DNA of 64,000 nucleotides, taken from contig NZ_JADEXU010000016.1 in assembly GCF_015206895.1 (NCBI RefSeq), positions 18,168 to 82,167 of the forward strand, read 5' to 3'. Shown here in pieces: positions 35,861 to 45,646 of the stretch. Under the pieces are notes generated by a model, which was given only the letters and a program-made list of their open reading frames with translations, searched no databases and had not been told where the DNA came from. Position 1 is the stretch's first letter; each line of letters opens with the position of its first letter. Made by a program: the position numbers and the translations under genes. This DNA comes from Nostoc sp. LEGE 12450 (lineage in GTDB: Bacteria; Cyanobacteriota; Cyanobacteriia; Cyanobacteriales; Nostocaceae).

Positions 35861-36095
35861 GAGCGATGGCGCTGTTTCGCCCGCCGTAGGCGATCGCCAG
35901 CCGCAAGCAGAGGCTAAAAATGCTTTTAAAAACCTAAAAGTAAGAAACTTTGGAACTTAGGTTTTTACTTGGGTTGCCACAATGGAGTGATATCAAGGTT
36001 TTTAGCAGCAGATACGGCATTCCAACCTACTTAGTACGGTTTACACCTCTTTAGCTTTTGTAAAGCTATTGTAATATTTATTTATATAAAGCAAT

Positions 36096-36115
36096 GTTTG
36101 CTTACATAAGCAAAC
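36096..36115. promoter_or_regulatory. Perfect palindrome upstream of nblA
   Basis: GTTTGCTTA and TAAGCAAAC are separated by two bases, ending 29 bases before the nblA start. The position fits a regulator site or a 5' untranslated-region hairpin. A TATAAA sequence lies just upstream (36085-36090). The regulator is not known. Confidence 0.5.
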
Positions 36116-36144
36116 TCAAATATAAAGAGTAGGTAATAAAAGCG

Positions 36145-36342
36145 ATGAATGAACCCATTGAATTATCTTTAGAACAAGAATTTAGCCTTAGAACTTTTTC
36201 TGATCAAGTGCAGCAGATGTCCCGTGAACAAGCTCAAGAGTTTTTGCTGATGTTCTATAAGCAGATGATGATAAGGGAAAAGACTTACCAAGAATTGCTC
36301 AAACATCAGTGGGAAGTTGGTTCAGGTTCAATCTTGGGTTAA
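36145..36342 (+). CDS. nblA: Phycobilisome degradation protein NblA
   Basis: 65 residues with the full NblA pattern: ELSLEQEFSLR, QVQQMSREQAQEFL and KQMMIREKTYQELLKHQW. NblA binds phycobiliproteins and brings in Clp protease so that phycobilisomes are degraded under nitrogen or other starvation. A ribosome binding site-like GTAGG precedes the ATG. The perfect palindrome at 36096-36115 lies in its leader. Not part of the peptide cluster. Confidence 0.95.
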   Translation: MNEPIELSLEQEFSLRTFSDQVQQMSREQAQEFLLMFYKQMMIREKTYQELLKHQWEVGSGSILG

Positions 36343-36390
36343 AACAAACTTGCGAAGTGACTTTAAGCGACTGTCGATATCTCCAAAAAG

Positions 36391-37320
36391 TTAACCCGGA
36401 ATATCAGCCAGAATGGTTAAGGAAATCACAAATTCAGTTCCTTGACCCAATGTTGAATTCACATCTAGAGTGCCGCGATGTTTTTCAACCACAATGGACA
36501 GAGCGATCGCTCATACAGTAGTGCATTTTCTAGGGAAATTGCCGCTTGAGTGCAGAGTAAGTTGAGCAGTTCAACGCGATCGCTTGTAAGTGCACCTGTA
36601 ACTAAACTATTTTCTAGGTATAACACCCCCAACAACTTACCTTGATGTAAAATTGGGCTGCATAAAATACTCTTGGGCTGCTGACGGATGATATAGGGAT
36701 CGTTAGCGAAGATTGGATCGGCGATCGCATCCATTAGCACAGATGTCTGCCTTTCATTTTTGACTTTGTAAATCAGTCTTAAAGGAATGTCCTGGCTGTC
36801 CTCAATGGGGAGGTGCTGCAACACAACTGGCTCAGAACGCACAGTAATTAACCCTTCAATCGATAGGGGATTGTCTTGGGTGTCTTGTAGAGAATCATCT
36901 CGAAATAGCATTAACACGCATTTATCAGCCCCCGCATTTTCGATAAGGATGTGCAGCAATGATGCAAGTAGTTTTTTGAGTTCGATTTCGCTAGAAGGCC
37001 TCCACTCCCGAATCCCAACTCTCCACCCCCCATTCTTTCAAGGAAATTCCCCCAAAGTCTTCCATCACCAACGCATAGCAATTTTGGTATGGTTCTAGGC
37101 TGTAGGTTTGGACGATTAGCGGTGAGTTAAGATTTTTGGCAATGGTGTACTGATTGCGAAACGACAAGAGTTCATTGAAACTCGGATAAGGATTTTTCAG
37201 CAGTTTGATTACTACTGGTAAGGAATCAGTCTCTCGATACCCCCGAAAAACTAGGGTTCTGCAACCACTGTATAGTAAATCATGGATGCGATATCCGGAA
37301 ATACTGACCATGCTGCTCAA
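36391..37320 (-). pseudogene. Collapsed paralogue of the HstK-type hybrid kinase
   Basis: On the minus strand, 37320 to about 36991 encodes the N-terminus of a Ser/Thr kinase closely similar to the gene at 44696 (shared run KLLKNPYPSF and EDFGGISLK). It jumps directly, with a frameshift, to a GAF domain (about 36975-36510; ENAGADKCVLML, LLGVLYLENSL). It then jumps again at a GCGATCGCTC site (36503-36512) to the last 35 or so codons of a HATPase domain ending at 36391 (VVEKHRGTLDVNS). More than 1400 codons are missing compared with the intact copy, including the kinase core, ATPase, TPR-like and HisKA parts. Confidence 0.85.
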
Positions 37321-37678
37321 TTTTTAAGGGTTGTGGATTTATAGTTCCCACTTTGAACATACCTATGCACAAATCAATATTCAAAGACAATTCAGCTTGA
37401 TAGAACAACTACAGATTCCCGCAACACCAGCAAGATCATACTGAACCAGCTAACCATTTAAGAGTGGTCGCAATACTTTTCGGGTTTTGGGGGAAAGGGG
37501 AAAGGAAAAGGAAAAGGGTTTGAATTTCCCTTTCCCCATTGCCCTTTAACCTTTCCCCAGACCAAAAGAGAGATTATTGGGTTTAACCGAAAAGTATTGA
37601 GAGTGGTCGCCTTGACTCAGTAGACAAAGGCAACGGTAAACGAATCGCACCCCCAAAATCCACGTAGGGGACTCAACT
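37321..37678. other. Noncoding stretch with a MITE
   Basis: Apart from the MITE at 37472-37599 and its target duplications, no gene or RNA is seen. Confidence 0.6.
37472..37599. mobile_element. Non-autonomous MITE with 11-bp target duplication
   Basis: Terminal inverted repeats AATACTTTTCGGGTT and AACCGAAAAGTATTG bound 128 bases of purine/pyrimidine-rich sequence (GGGGAAAGGAAAAGG and its loose complement) that could fold into a hairpin. Direct repeats AGAGTGGTCGC flank it at 37461-37471 and 37600-37610. No coding capacity, so it must have been mobilised by a transposase elsewhere. Confidence 0.8.
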
Positions 37679-39295
37679 TTAAATAAAAATATCAATGACA
37701 AACTCTGTACCTTTACCTGGTGCGGAAGAACAGGTTAAATGACCTCCATGCTGTTCCACTACAATTGAGTAGCTAATCGATAATCCCAAACCCGTACCAC
37801 TGCCCACAGGCTTGGTGGTAAAAAAAGGATTAAATATTCTCTTAAGTATTGATTCACTCATACCTAGACCATTGTCAGCAATACGAATCAGCACTCTATC
37901 AGCATCAGCAATTTCAGTGCGAATGCGAATTGTCGGGAGGGAAAATGTTTCACTTGTGATTCCCCAGTCTCCAACAATACACTGACTTGTACTGAGCATC
38001 TCGGCTACTTCGACTGCGCTCAGTACAAGTTCGCTTGATGGAACCGCAGTCGTTGGCGCAGCCTCTCGCAGAGAAGTAGCTTGTGGTACTCCTTCGGAGA
38101 AGCAAGCTACGCGTAGCGTCCCGTAGGGAAGTGTCCCCATTTCTAAAGCATCAATTGCATTACTCAAGATATTCATAAATACCTGATTGAGGGCACCGAC
38201 ATAGCAGTTAACCAAAGGCAGTTGACCATATTCTTTAATCACCGCGATCGTTGGGCGGTTAGCATTAGCTTGGAGTCGATGTTGTAAAATTAACAGAGTG
38301 CTTTCAATGCCGGAGTGAATGTCTACTGGTTTAATTCCCGCTTCATCTAAGCGGGAGAAGTTACGCAGTGATTCAACAATATGTTTAATACGCTCAGTTC
38401 CAGCTTGCATTGAGTCAAATAGTTTAGGTAAATCCTCCATCAAAAACGGTAAATCAATAGACTCTGTTATACTTTGGATCGCCTCCACTGGAGTAGGATA
38501 ATGTTCTTGATAAGTTTTGATGAGTTTTAACAGAGACTGCACATAAGTTTCTGTATGAAACAGGTTGCCATAAATGAAGTTTGTCGGATTGTTAATTTCA
38601 TGAGCAACGCCTGCAACCATTTGTCCCAAAGACGACATTTTTTCTGCTTGAATTAGTTGAGCTTGAGTTTGTTGAAGATGGTCTAGGGCGAGGGTAAGTT
38701 CAGAATTTTGGTTCTCTATTTTGAGGATATTACCGTAGGAACGAAGGGAAGAAATCACGACTGTAATCAGCTTTTGCCGTGTCAGTTCTGTTTTGAGCCG
38801 ATAGTCGTTAATATCGTAGTCCAGAATCACCGACGCTTCCGGCGCTTCTCCAGGCTGACCTGTACGTAAAATAATTCGTACTTGGTGATTGTGCAATTCT
38901 GCACGAATATACTGAACTACTTGCAATCCAGCATCATCTGTTTCCATAACGACATCCAGCAAAATTAACGCCGTATCGGGATGCGTTTGGATTAAGTACT
39001 TTGCTTCTTTAGCAGAGTGGGCATGGAGAAACGTTAGAGGTTTACTTTCAAAAGTGCAATCTTCGAGTGCCAGAATTGTGGCTCGATGGACTAATACATC
39101 GTCATCCACAATCAAGATTTTCCAAACTGCTACAGGTGTTGCTGGAGAGTTTGGAACCGCTTGGGAACCCCTATTAACTTCATTGATTGGTTGTCCGCCA
39201 TTGTCATCTGCAAAGATAAACGTATCATCGTTGTCTGCAAAGACAAAAAAAGCATCAGTTTCTGAGTTGGAAACCCTTTGATTTTCGCTGGACAT
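37679..39295 (-). CDS. Response regulator-histidine kinase hybrid
   Basis: 538 residues, soluble. The N-terminal acidic tail is followed by a REC domain (about 58-185; DDD acidic pocket, phospho-acceptor Asp about 114 in LILLDVVM). A coiled coil leads to HisKA with AGVAHEINNP (His about 231) and a HATPase with ADNGLGMS and GTGLGLSISYSIV. A stretch of about 50 residues (roughly 385-437, bases 37986-38140) is an interspersed repeat inserted between the N box and the G1 box. It follows the HstK-type gene by 25 bases and is probably its downstream partner. Confidence 0.92.
   Translation of the reverse strand: MSSENQRVSNSETDAFFVFADNDDTFIFADDNGGQPINEVNRGSQAVPNSPATPVAVWKILIVDDDVLVHRATILALEDCTFESKPLTFLHAHSAKEAKYLIQTHPDTALILLDVVMETDDAGLQVVQYIRAELHNHQVRIILRTGQPGEAPEASVILDYDINDYRLKTELTRQKLITVVISSLRSYGNILKIENQNSELTLALDHLQQTQAQLIQAEKMSSLGQMVAGVAHEINNPTNFIYGNLFHTETYVQSLLKLIKTYQEHYPTPVEAIQSITESIDLPFLMEDLPKLFDSMQAGTERIKHIVESLRNFSRLDEAGIKPVDIHSGIESTLLILQHRLQANANRPTIAVIKEYGQLPLVNCYVGALNQVFMNILSNAIDALEMGTLPYGTLRVACFSEGVPQATSLREAAPTTAVPSSELVLSAVEVAEMLSTSQCIVGDWGITSETFSLPTIRIRTEIADADRVLIRIADNGLGMSESILKRIFNPFFTTKPVGSGTGLGLSISYSIVVEQHGGHLTCSSAPGKGTEFVIDIFI
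37986..38140. repeat. Interspersed palindromic repeats inside the kinase HATPase domain
   Basis: A mosaic of short Nostoc repeats (CTTCGACTGCGCTCAGTAC, GCGCAGCCTCTCGCAGAG, AAGCTACGCGTAGCGTCCC) is read through in frame. Homologous kinases have no counterpart to this stretch, as seen against the HATPase of the gene at 45647. Confidence 0.75.
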
Positions 39296-39320
39296 ACTCG
39301 ATTATCCCTAATTCTGGCGT

Positions 39321-42300
39321 TCATGGAGTAACCTGTGGCTCAAGTGGAAGGGTTACTATAAATAGAGTTCCCTTCCCAACTTCGCTTTGCACATTGATTC
39401 TTCCCCGCAATTTTTGGGTGACTAGATTGTAGACAATATGCAGTCCTAGTCCTGTTCCACCGCGATGCCTTGCTGTGGTAAAAAAGGGTTCAAAAATGCG
39501 GCTGTGATGGTCTTCGGGAACACCACAGCCATCATCACGGTACTGAATGAGCGCTTGATCGGCTTGCTGTAACACATGAAAGTGCATTTCCCCAGCTTCT
39601 TCGGGCTGATATGCGTGCATGAGAGAGTTCATCACCAAATTGGTAACAACTTGTGCCAATGCTCCGGGATAAGTGTTAATGGTTACAGTATCATCACCAG
39701 TTATAGTTACTGTATGTAGGGTTTTTCTTAAATTTGGTGCCAAACTAAAAAGCGTTTCTTCCAGATAAAGTTTAACCCTAATAGTGCGTTGCTCCAGGTT
39801 GGTTTGATCGACAGCAACCTGTTTGAAACTTTGTACCAACTCTGCCGCACTATTAAGGTTTGTCAAAATAATGTCTCCACATTCTTTAGCAATGTTCAGG
39901 TAGTTGGTTAAATCTGCCCGTTTCAGCTGTCCCTGCTCAACTGTTGTGATGAGAGCGGTAGTTTTATCAATCAGGGTTGATACCAGTGTGATGCTAGTAC
40001 CAACAGGGGTATTAACTTCATGAGCAACCCCTGCCACCAAGCTACCTAAAGCAGCCATTTTCTTGGATTCCACAAGCTGATCTTGAGTCGTTTTGAGTTC
40101 TTCTAAGGCTTGGGAAAGTTGTTGAGTGCGATCGCTAACTTTCTGTTCGAGAGTATTGTAGAGATTAGCGTTTTCGATCGAAATGGCAGCTTGGGATGAT
40201 AAGAGCTTGACAATTTCCAATCGGTCTGGCGTAAATGCTTCTGTAGCCAGGTTATTTTCCAGATATAAAATTCCCAGCAGTTTACCCTGATGCACGATGG
40301 GATTACACAGTAGGCTCTTGGGCTGATGCTTCGTGATGTAGAAATCAGCCACCAGAACAGCCTCTATTCTGGCATCAGCGATGACAAGGCATTGTAGACT
40401 GCGTTTGACAATGTAAATCAGGCTGACAGGAATATCAAAACTCCGATCTATTGGCAGTGCTAGTCCAATGCTGGGTTCTTGTCCTAGTTGAGCGATCGCT
40501 TCTACTCGCAAGTGATTCTCCTGCATCAACATCAGTACACATTTGCTAGCTCCAGCATTGGTCATAATTGCATTAAGCAAGCATTGGAGCAATTTGTCTA
40601 ACTGAATCTCGCTAGAAAGGCTCTGGGATGCTTTGAGGATAGTGGCAAAATCCAAGGCTTCAGAGATAGAAGTGCTACTGGAGCTAGATATTTGCGTTGG
40701 TTGATGAATCGTGCGGGCAGGTATAGCGAGAGTTTCTAAGGGCTGGAGAGTGAATTGCTTTTGTTGCAGAATAAATTGTAGTAATTGCGGATAACGTGTT
40801 TCCAAGTCATCGATTTTAGCTTTGGCATCCCAACGAGCGTAGCAGTAGTAGGCTTCTTGGATGTAGGCTTGAGCCACCTTTTCTTTACCCCAATTGAGGT
40901 AGAATTTGGCGGCCAACTCATTGCTAAGTGCTTCTTCGTTGAGGTAGCCGTTTTCTTTAGCTGCTGCAATGGCGCGATCGTAATACTCCATTGCTTTGAG
41001 TGTATCTCCCATCACCCGCGCTGTTTCTGCTTCAACTAAATCATATTTATGCTGGAAATTAGCAGGAGCATTATCAGCCCAGTAGCGCATGAGTTTTTGG
41101 TTGATAGCTACTTGATTTAAGCAACGTTCCTGTTGGCTTTTATCGCACTCAGAATAACCTGCAAGTAAGGACAAAGAGTAATAAAAGTTATGTCCGGCAA
41201 CAAGTAGTGGGCCAAAGGCTCCATCTACAAACTTAGTGGCTTGCTCTGCATTAGTTACAGCCTGTTCATACTTTTCAAAGTTATAAAGTACAATTGTTTT
41301 AGCTACATAGATGGCAAATAGTGATTGATGATTATGAGTTTTATGAAAATGCAGTAGCATTTCCGTCTCATCAAAATCAGTACCAGTCAGGTGAAAGTGG
41401 TCAGAAGTTTGTCCGAATAAGTTTAAAGTGAGTTGCCTCCAAATCTGGGCATAATCAAGACAATGCTTTTGTTTGAAGTTTAAAAGTAAATCAATATATT
41501 TCGCTTGCCTTTTCTCAACAGAATTTAGAGGTTCTCCAATCAGGAATAAATGCATACACTCAGCCATCATTGAATAGCTAGCGTATTCGATATCTCCGAC
41601 CTCTACGCCACACTGCATACCTTCTCGTAACAATTTGAGTGTATTTCGACCATGCTCCTTGCAAGCACAGATAAAAGCACCAAAGAGCATATAAATTTTG
41701 GAGCTAAGTTCTTTGGCATGGTATTGCTCTAGTAACTCTAGAGATATTTGACCTGAGTGATAAGCAGTGTCTACATCTTTGATTACAGCACACAGAAACA
41801 AGCCATAGATTCCATAGACAAAAGCAGCCAAAGATGAATGTCCCTGCTCAAGACAAAGATGGTGCATTGTCAGCGCTACTGACGGAAACATCTCCGGTTT
41901 GACATGATGAACAGCAGGAGTAATACTAATCAGCAACCGCAGTGCAGCCAGAGATTCAGGATTGCTCATTTCTGGAATATTAGCTAAACTTGTCAACTCT
42001 GGTAGTCGCTTTAAATAATTCTCCTTCTCTACATCAGGTAATATCAACGGAATTTTTAACTGCTCTAATGCTTTTAACCCTGTTTCAATAGCTTGAACTT
42101 GCTGATCTTGAGCAATATAAATTTGAACTTTTAGCTCATAGGTCTTAATTCTGTCCAACAGATGTGTGGTTTGCTGCAATATCAAATCTGCTAGACTGAT
42201 AGCTTGTTCAAAGTGGGTGTTTAAGTATTCTGCTTCTGCGGCATCCTCATACAGTGCCAGTGTCAGAGCATACTGATTTTGCCAGCTGTCTGCTGCAAGC

Positions 42301-44696
42301 AGTTTTATTCCTAGCATTAAATATTGAACCGCAGCAGTATAGGCAGTGGAAGCCTTAGCTTTTCGTCCCGCTAATAAATTTAACTGAGCTAGTTGATTAC
42401 GTTCAGTCTGTTGAGTAATTAACTCCAAACCCATGTTCAATTGACTAACAATCTGAAAAATATTTTCTTGTTGTTCATTCGCAGAAATATTTTTTAATAG
42501 TAGTTGTCCCAGTTTTAAGTGAGTAGCTTGTTTCTCATCTTCAGGAATTAAAAAATAAGCAGCTTGTTGCACACGGTCGTGTAAAAACTTATAAGTGACT
42601 GCTTGTGAGCCTTGTTGAGCAATTATCTGACTTTCTTGATCCACATAGAATTTGTAAATTTCAGTTTGAGGTAAAATTAACCCCTCTTGTAAAGCTTTCC
42701 AGATAGCTGTTGCGGTTTCGGCTTCTGACATTTGGGACATATTCGTCGAGCTTGCGCCTCGCGCGATCGCCAATGTTGCCAAGTCAAATTCGTTACCAAT
42801 GCACGCCGCTAATTTCAACACATCCTGCGTTGCTGTTGGCAACTTTTGCAACTGCAATGCCATGAATTCAACAACATCATCTGTTAGAGCTAACGCTTTC
42901 ACTTGAGGAATATCACACTGCCAATTTCCTGTATAAAAATCAAACTGTATCAGCCGATCTTCATGCAGTGCTTTGAGAAATTGCGTGCTAAAAAATGGAT
43001 TACCCTGGGTTTTTTGATAGACCAGTTGAGTTAATGGTTGTGCGACTTCTTCTGAACAACTGAGGGTATCAGCAACTAATTGATTTAAACTCGCTGTACT
43101 CAACGGTGCTAATGTAATAGTGTTAATTGTAACTTTGGCTTTAACAATCTCTTCTAGTGTCAACATCAAAGGATGAGCAGCAGTAACCTCATTGTCGCGG
43201 TAAGCTCCAATTAATAATAAATACCCTCCATCTGAATTATTCATCAACAACTGCATTAAATTCAAAGATGCTGAATCTGCCCATTGCAAATCATCTAAAA
43301 AAATCACCAGAGGATGTTCTTTGGTAGTGAATACTTGGATAAATTTTTGAAATAGTAAATTAAACCGATTTTGTGCCGCAGTTCCAGACAAATTGGGCGC
43401 AGGTAGTTGTTGACCAATAATTTGTTCTAGTTCTGGAATTACCTCAATAATAACTTGCCCATTATCACCCAGTGCTGCTAAAATTCTGGTTTTCCAAGCT
43501 AGTAATTGAGTATCATTTTCACAGCTTAATTGCCCCATTAAATCTCGAAACGTTTGTACAAAGGCAGAAAAAGGAATATTACGATTAAATTGGTCAAACT
43601 TGCCTTTGATAAAGTAGCCTCGTTGTTCGGCAATTGGTTTATGGACTTCGTTAATAATTGCCGTTTTACCAATCCCAGAAAACCCTGCGACTAACATCAG
43701 TTCCGTACTTCGGCTACGCTCAGTAACCATCTGATGATTAGTAACTCGGTCAAATGCTTCTAGTAAAGTTTTCACCTCCTCTTCCCGACCATAAAGTTTT
43801 TCAGGGATAATGAAGCGATCGCTAACATCCCGTTGTCCAATGGGGAAACTTTCAATTTTCCCCGTTTGCTGGAGTTGATGCAAGCAAGTTTCTAAATCAT
43901 ATTTCAGCCCGAATGCACTCTGATAGCGGTCTTCGGCATTTTTCGCCATCAATTTGCTGACAATTTCTGAGAGTATCGGTGCAATTTCTGGATTAATTTC
44001 ATGTACTAGAGGTGGAAGTTTGGCAATATGGCAATGCACTAACTCCATTGGATCGTTTGATTGGAAGGGTAATTGCCCTGTCAGTAACTCGTAAAAAGTT
44101 ACACCTAGAGAATAGAAATCAGTACGGTAGTCTATGCCACGATTCATTCGTCCGGTTTGTTCCGGTGACAAATAGCCGAGTGTTCCTTCTAATACATTGA
44201 GGCTTTTCAGCGTTTGGGTTTCTCGTGGTAGCAGAGATGCAATACTAAAGTCAATGAGTTTGATATCACGAGTTTCTGGATTAATCAGAATATTGGCAGG
44301 TTTAATATCTTTGTGAATAATCCGATGACGAATGAGAATATCTAATATATTGCACAGGGCGATCGCTAAAAGCAAAAATTCAATGACAGTTGGTACAGTT
44401 CCCCATTGCTTTAGAGAAATTCCCCCAAAGTCTTCCATTACCAATGCATAGCCATTCTGGTACGTTTCCAAGCTATAGGTTTGAATGATTCCAGGTAAGT
44501 TGAGATTTTTAGCTATGGTGTACTGATTGCGAAACGACAAAAGTTCGATGAAACTAGGGTAAGGATTTTTCAGCAGCTTAATGACCACAGGCTGTTGATC
44601 AGTCTCTCGAACTGCTTGATAAACCAAGGTTCTAGAACCGTTGTAGAGTTCTTCACTGACTTGATAGCCGGGAATGGTAACTACACTGCTAATCAT
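39321..44696 (-). CDS. HstK-type hybrid Ser/Thr protein kinase-histidine kinase
   Basis: 1791 residues. Ser/Thr kinase domain (about 8-270): Lys 40, HKDIKPAN with catalytic Asp 130, and LIDFS where Gly of DFG is Ser. AAA-type ATPase (about 290-600): Walker A GFSGIGKTA, Walker B FLDDLQWAD. A long helical TPR-like region (about 700-1300), a GAF domain (about 1345-1510), HisKA with AGVAHEVNTP (about 1560) and a HATPase domain with DDGCGVPE and GTGLGLHIVYNLV. The family integrates Ser/Thr and two-component signalling in filamentous cyanobacteria. Signal unknown. A short repeat-derived insertion (TERSRSTE, near 43700) precedes the Walker A strand. Confidence 0.93.
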   Translation of the reverse strand: MISSVVTIPGYQVSEELYNGSRTLVYQAVRETDQQPVVIKLLKNPYPSFIELLSFRNQYTIAKNLNLPGIIQTYSLETYQNGYALVMEDFGGISLKQWGTVPTVIEFLLLAIALCNILDILIRHRIIHKDIKPANILINPETRDIKLIDFSIASLLPRETQTLKSLNVLEGTLGYLSPEQTGRMNRGIDYRTDFYSLGVTFYELLTGQLPFQSNDPMELVHCHIAKLPPLVHEINPEIAPILSEIVSKLMAKNAEDRYQSAFGLKYDLETCLHQLQQTGKIESFPIGQRDVSDRFIIPEKLYGREEEVKTLLEAFDRVTNHQMVTERSRSTELMLVAGFSGIGKTAIINEVHKPIAEQRGYFIKGKFDQFNRNIPFSAFVQTFRDLMGQLSCENDTQLLAWKTRILAALGDNGQVIIEVIPELEQIIGQQLPAPNLSGTAAQNRFNLLFQKFIQVFTTKEHPLVIFLDDLQWADSASLNLMQLLMNNSDGGYLLLIGAYRDNEVTAAHPLMLTLEEIVKAKVTINTITLAPLSTASLNQLVADTLSCSEEVAQPLTQLVYQKTQGNPFFSTQFLKALHEDRLIQFDFYTGNWQCDIPQVKALALTDDVVEFMALQLQKLPTATQDVLKLAACIGNEFDLATLAIARGASSTNMSQMSEAETATAIWKALQEGLILPQTEIYKFYVDQESQIIAQQGSQAVTYKFLHDRVQQAAYFLIPEDEKQATHLKLGQLLLKNISANEQQENIFQIVSQLNMGLELITQQTERNQLAQLNLLAGRKAKASTAYTAAVQYLMLGIKLLAADSWQNQYALTLALYEDAAEAEYLNTHFEQAISLADLILQQTTHLLDRIKTYELKVQIYIAQDQQVQAIETGLKALEQLKIPLILPDVEKENYLKRLPELTSLANIPEMSNPESLAALRLLISITPAVHHVKPEMFPSVALTMHHLCLEQGHSSLAAFVYGIYGLFLCAVIKDVDTAYHSGQISLELLEQYHAKELSSKIYMLFGAFICACKEHGRNTLKLLREGMQCGVEVGDIEYASYSMMAECMHLFLIGEPLNSVEKRQAKYIDLLLNFKQKHCLDYAQIWRQLTLNLFGQTSDHFHLTGTDFDETEMLLHFHKTHNHQSLFAIYVAKTIVLYNFEKYEQAVTNAEQATKFVDGAFGPLLVAGHNFYYSLSLLAGYSECDKSQQERCLNQVAINQKLMRYWADNAPANFQHKYDLVEAETARVMGDTLKAMEYYDRAIAAAKENGYLNEEALSNELAAKFYLNWGKEKVAQAYIQEAYYCYARWDAKAKIDDLETRYPQLLQFILQQKQFTLQPLETLAIPARTIHQPTQISSSSSTSISEALDFATILKASQSLSSEIQLDKLLQCLLNAIMTNAGASKCVLMLMQENHLRVEAIAQLGQEPSIGLALPIDRSFDIPVSLIYIVKRSLQCLVIADARIEAVLVADFYITKHQPKSLLCNPIVHQGKLLGILYLENNLATEAFTPDRLEIVKLLSSQAAISIENANLYNTLEQKVSDRTQQLSQALEELKTTQDQLVESKKMAALGSLVAGVAHEVNTPVGTSITLVSTLIDKTTALITTVEQGQLKRADLTNYLNIAKECGDIILTNLNSAAELVQSFKQVAVDQTNLEQRTIRVKLYLEETLFSLAPNLRKTLHTVTITGDDTVTINTYPGALAQVVTNLVMNSLMHAYQPEEAGEMHFHVLQQADQALIQYRDDGCGVPEDHHSRIFEPFFTTARHRGGTGLGLHIVYNLVTQKLRGRINVQSEVGKGTLFIVTLPLEPQVTP

Positions 44697-45646
44697 AATT
44701 CTTTTGAATTTTTAAGACATTAGCATTTAGTATTCCCAGATTCGCCCCCATCAGTAAGAGATTAAGGTAATTGCATTTTTTCAAGAGGGCGCAGCCCAAG
44801 GAGACAAATCTAGCTTGGAGGCTATGGATTTCTTTGCTTTGACTACTCCTAAATTTTGATTCTCTTTGGCAGCGAAATATTTAATCGGGTCATCCACTAT
44901 CCCTTTGTAACAGATAGCGATCGCTATTTGTACCCGACAAATTATCTCATCCATTCCATCCAATCGGGCGCTCCGGCCATCAGTTGAGCAAACTTATCAG
45001 AGTAAGCATCCTCGAACTCCAACATCACACCCAACTGCTCATTAATCGTTAGGGTACTGAATAACTCTTTAACCGCATCAACACCGTAGTCTACTTGTTC
45101 AATCGCCAGCCGAGCATAATATTTAACTACCTGCTAGCAAGAATCACTGTGTTGTTCCTCTGTGTCCATACCCCCCAATTATTACTTCCATTTTCATTAA
45201 TGGGGTGTTGAGGGCGATGAAGAAAGCATGGGATACTCAACTAAAAGCCGCAACGACAGATTGAAGCTTTGAGCTTAAGTAATATTTGAAAACACAACTA
45301 TGTATTATATTCGCCAACAGTATCAGCATGGGGCAGGGGTGCAGAGGACATACTTGTACTAATTTTCCCCTTGCGACTCCGCTCCCCCGTCCCGCTTTAT
45401 CGGTTCCTGCCATAGACTTCTGCCCCTCTGCGTAATTTCAATTCCATACTGAGTCTGTATTTTGTCTGCGTAAGCCGCATCTGGTTCAAGTGATTCTTAG
45501 GGACGTACTTCTACCTTTCTAATTGTTCTCTTTTTACTACGATTTCCAATAGATGGATATTATTAGAAAGAGGAATGTTACATTCTCTAAAGAATAGGGA
45601 ATCCTAGATTTGAGTACCAAGCAAATCTATTATTCAGTTAGACAGG
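44697..45646. other. Noncoding stretch with gene relic
   Basis: Contains the relic at 44942-45133 and fragments without start codons; no RNA gene seen. The promoter of the kinase pair (minus) and of the PAS kinase (plus) must lie here. Confidence 0.5.
44942..45133 (-). pseudogene. Relic of unknown cyanobacterial gene, copy B
   Basis: A 64-codon open stretch without start codon reads AIEQVDYGVDAVKELF, GVMLEFEDAYSDKFAQL and WMEWM before a stop. It shares the GVMLEFE...KFAQL...W-x-EWM pattern with copy A at 35699-35860. Family unrecognised. The two relics bracket the collapsed and intact HstK genes. Confidence 0.55.

Larger units (their letters stand above)
35109..36144. other. Noncoding, repeat-rich stretch with gene relic
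   Basis: Holds a GC-rich patchwork repeat at about 35190-35290, a hairpin at 35381-35409 (arms AACCCCAACTTTTT and AAAAAGTTGAGGTT), a possible element bounded by TATAGCAAT/ATTGCTATA (about 35445-35615), a relic of an unknown gene on the minus strand (35699-35860), another short repeat at about 35876-35915 and the nblA promoter region. Confidence 0.6.

Noticed and set aside
36309..36521. Short plus-strand frame after nblA
   Set aside because: It is antisense to the HATPase remnant of the collapsed kinase.
44781..44963. 60-codon minus-strand frame
   Set aside because: It overlaps the relic in another frame and shows no family features.
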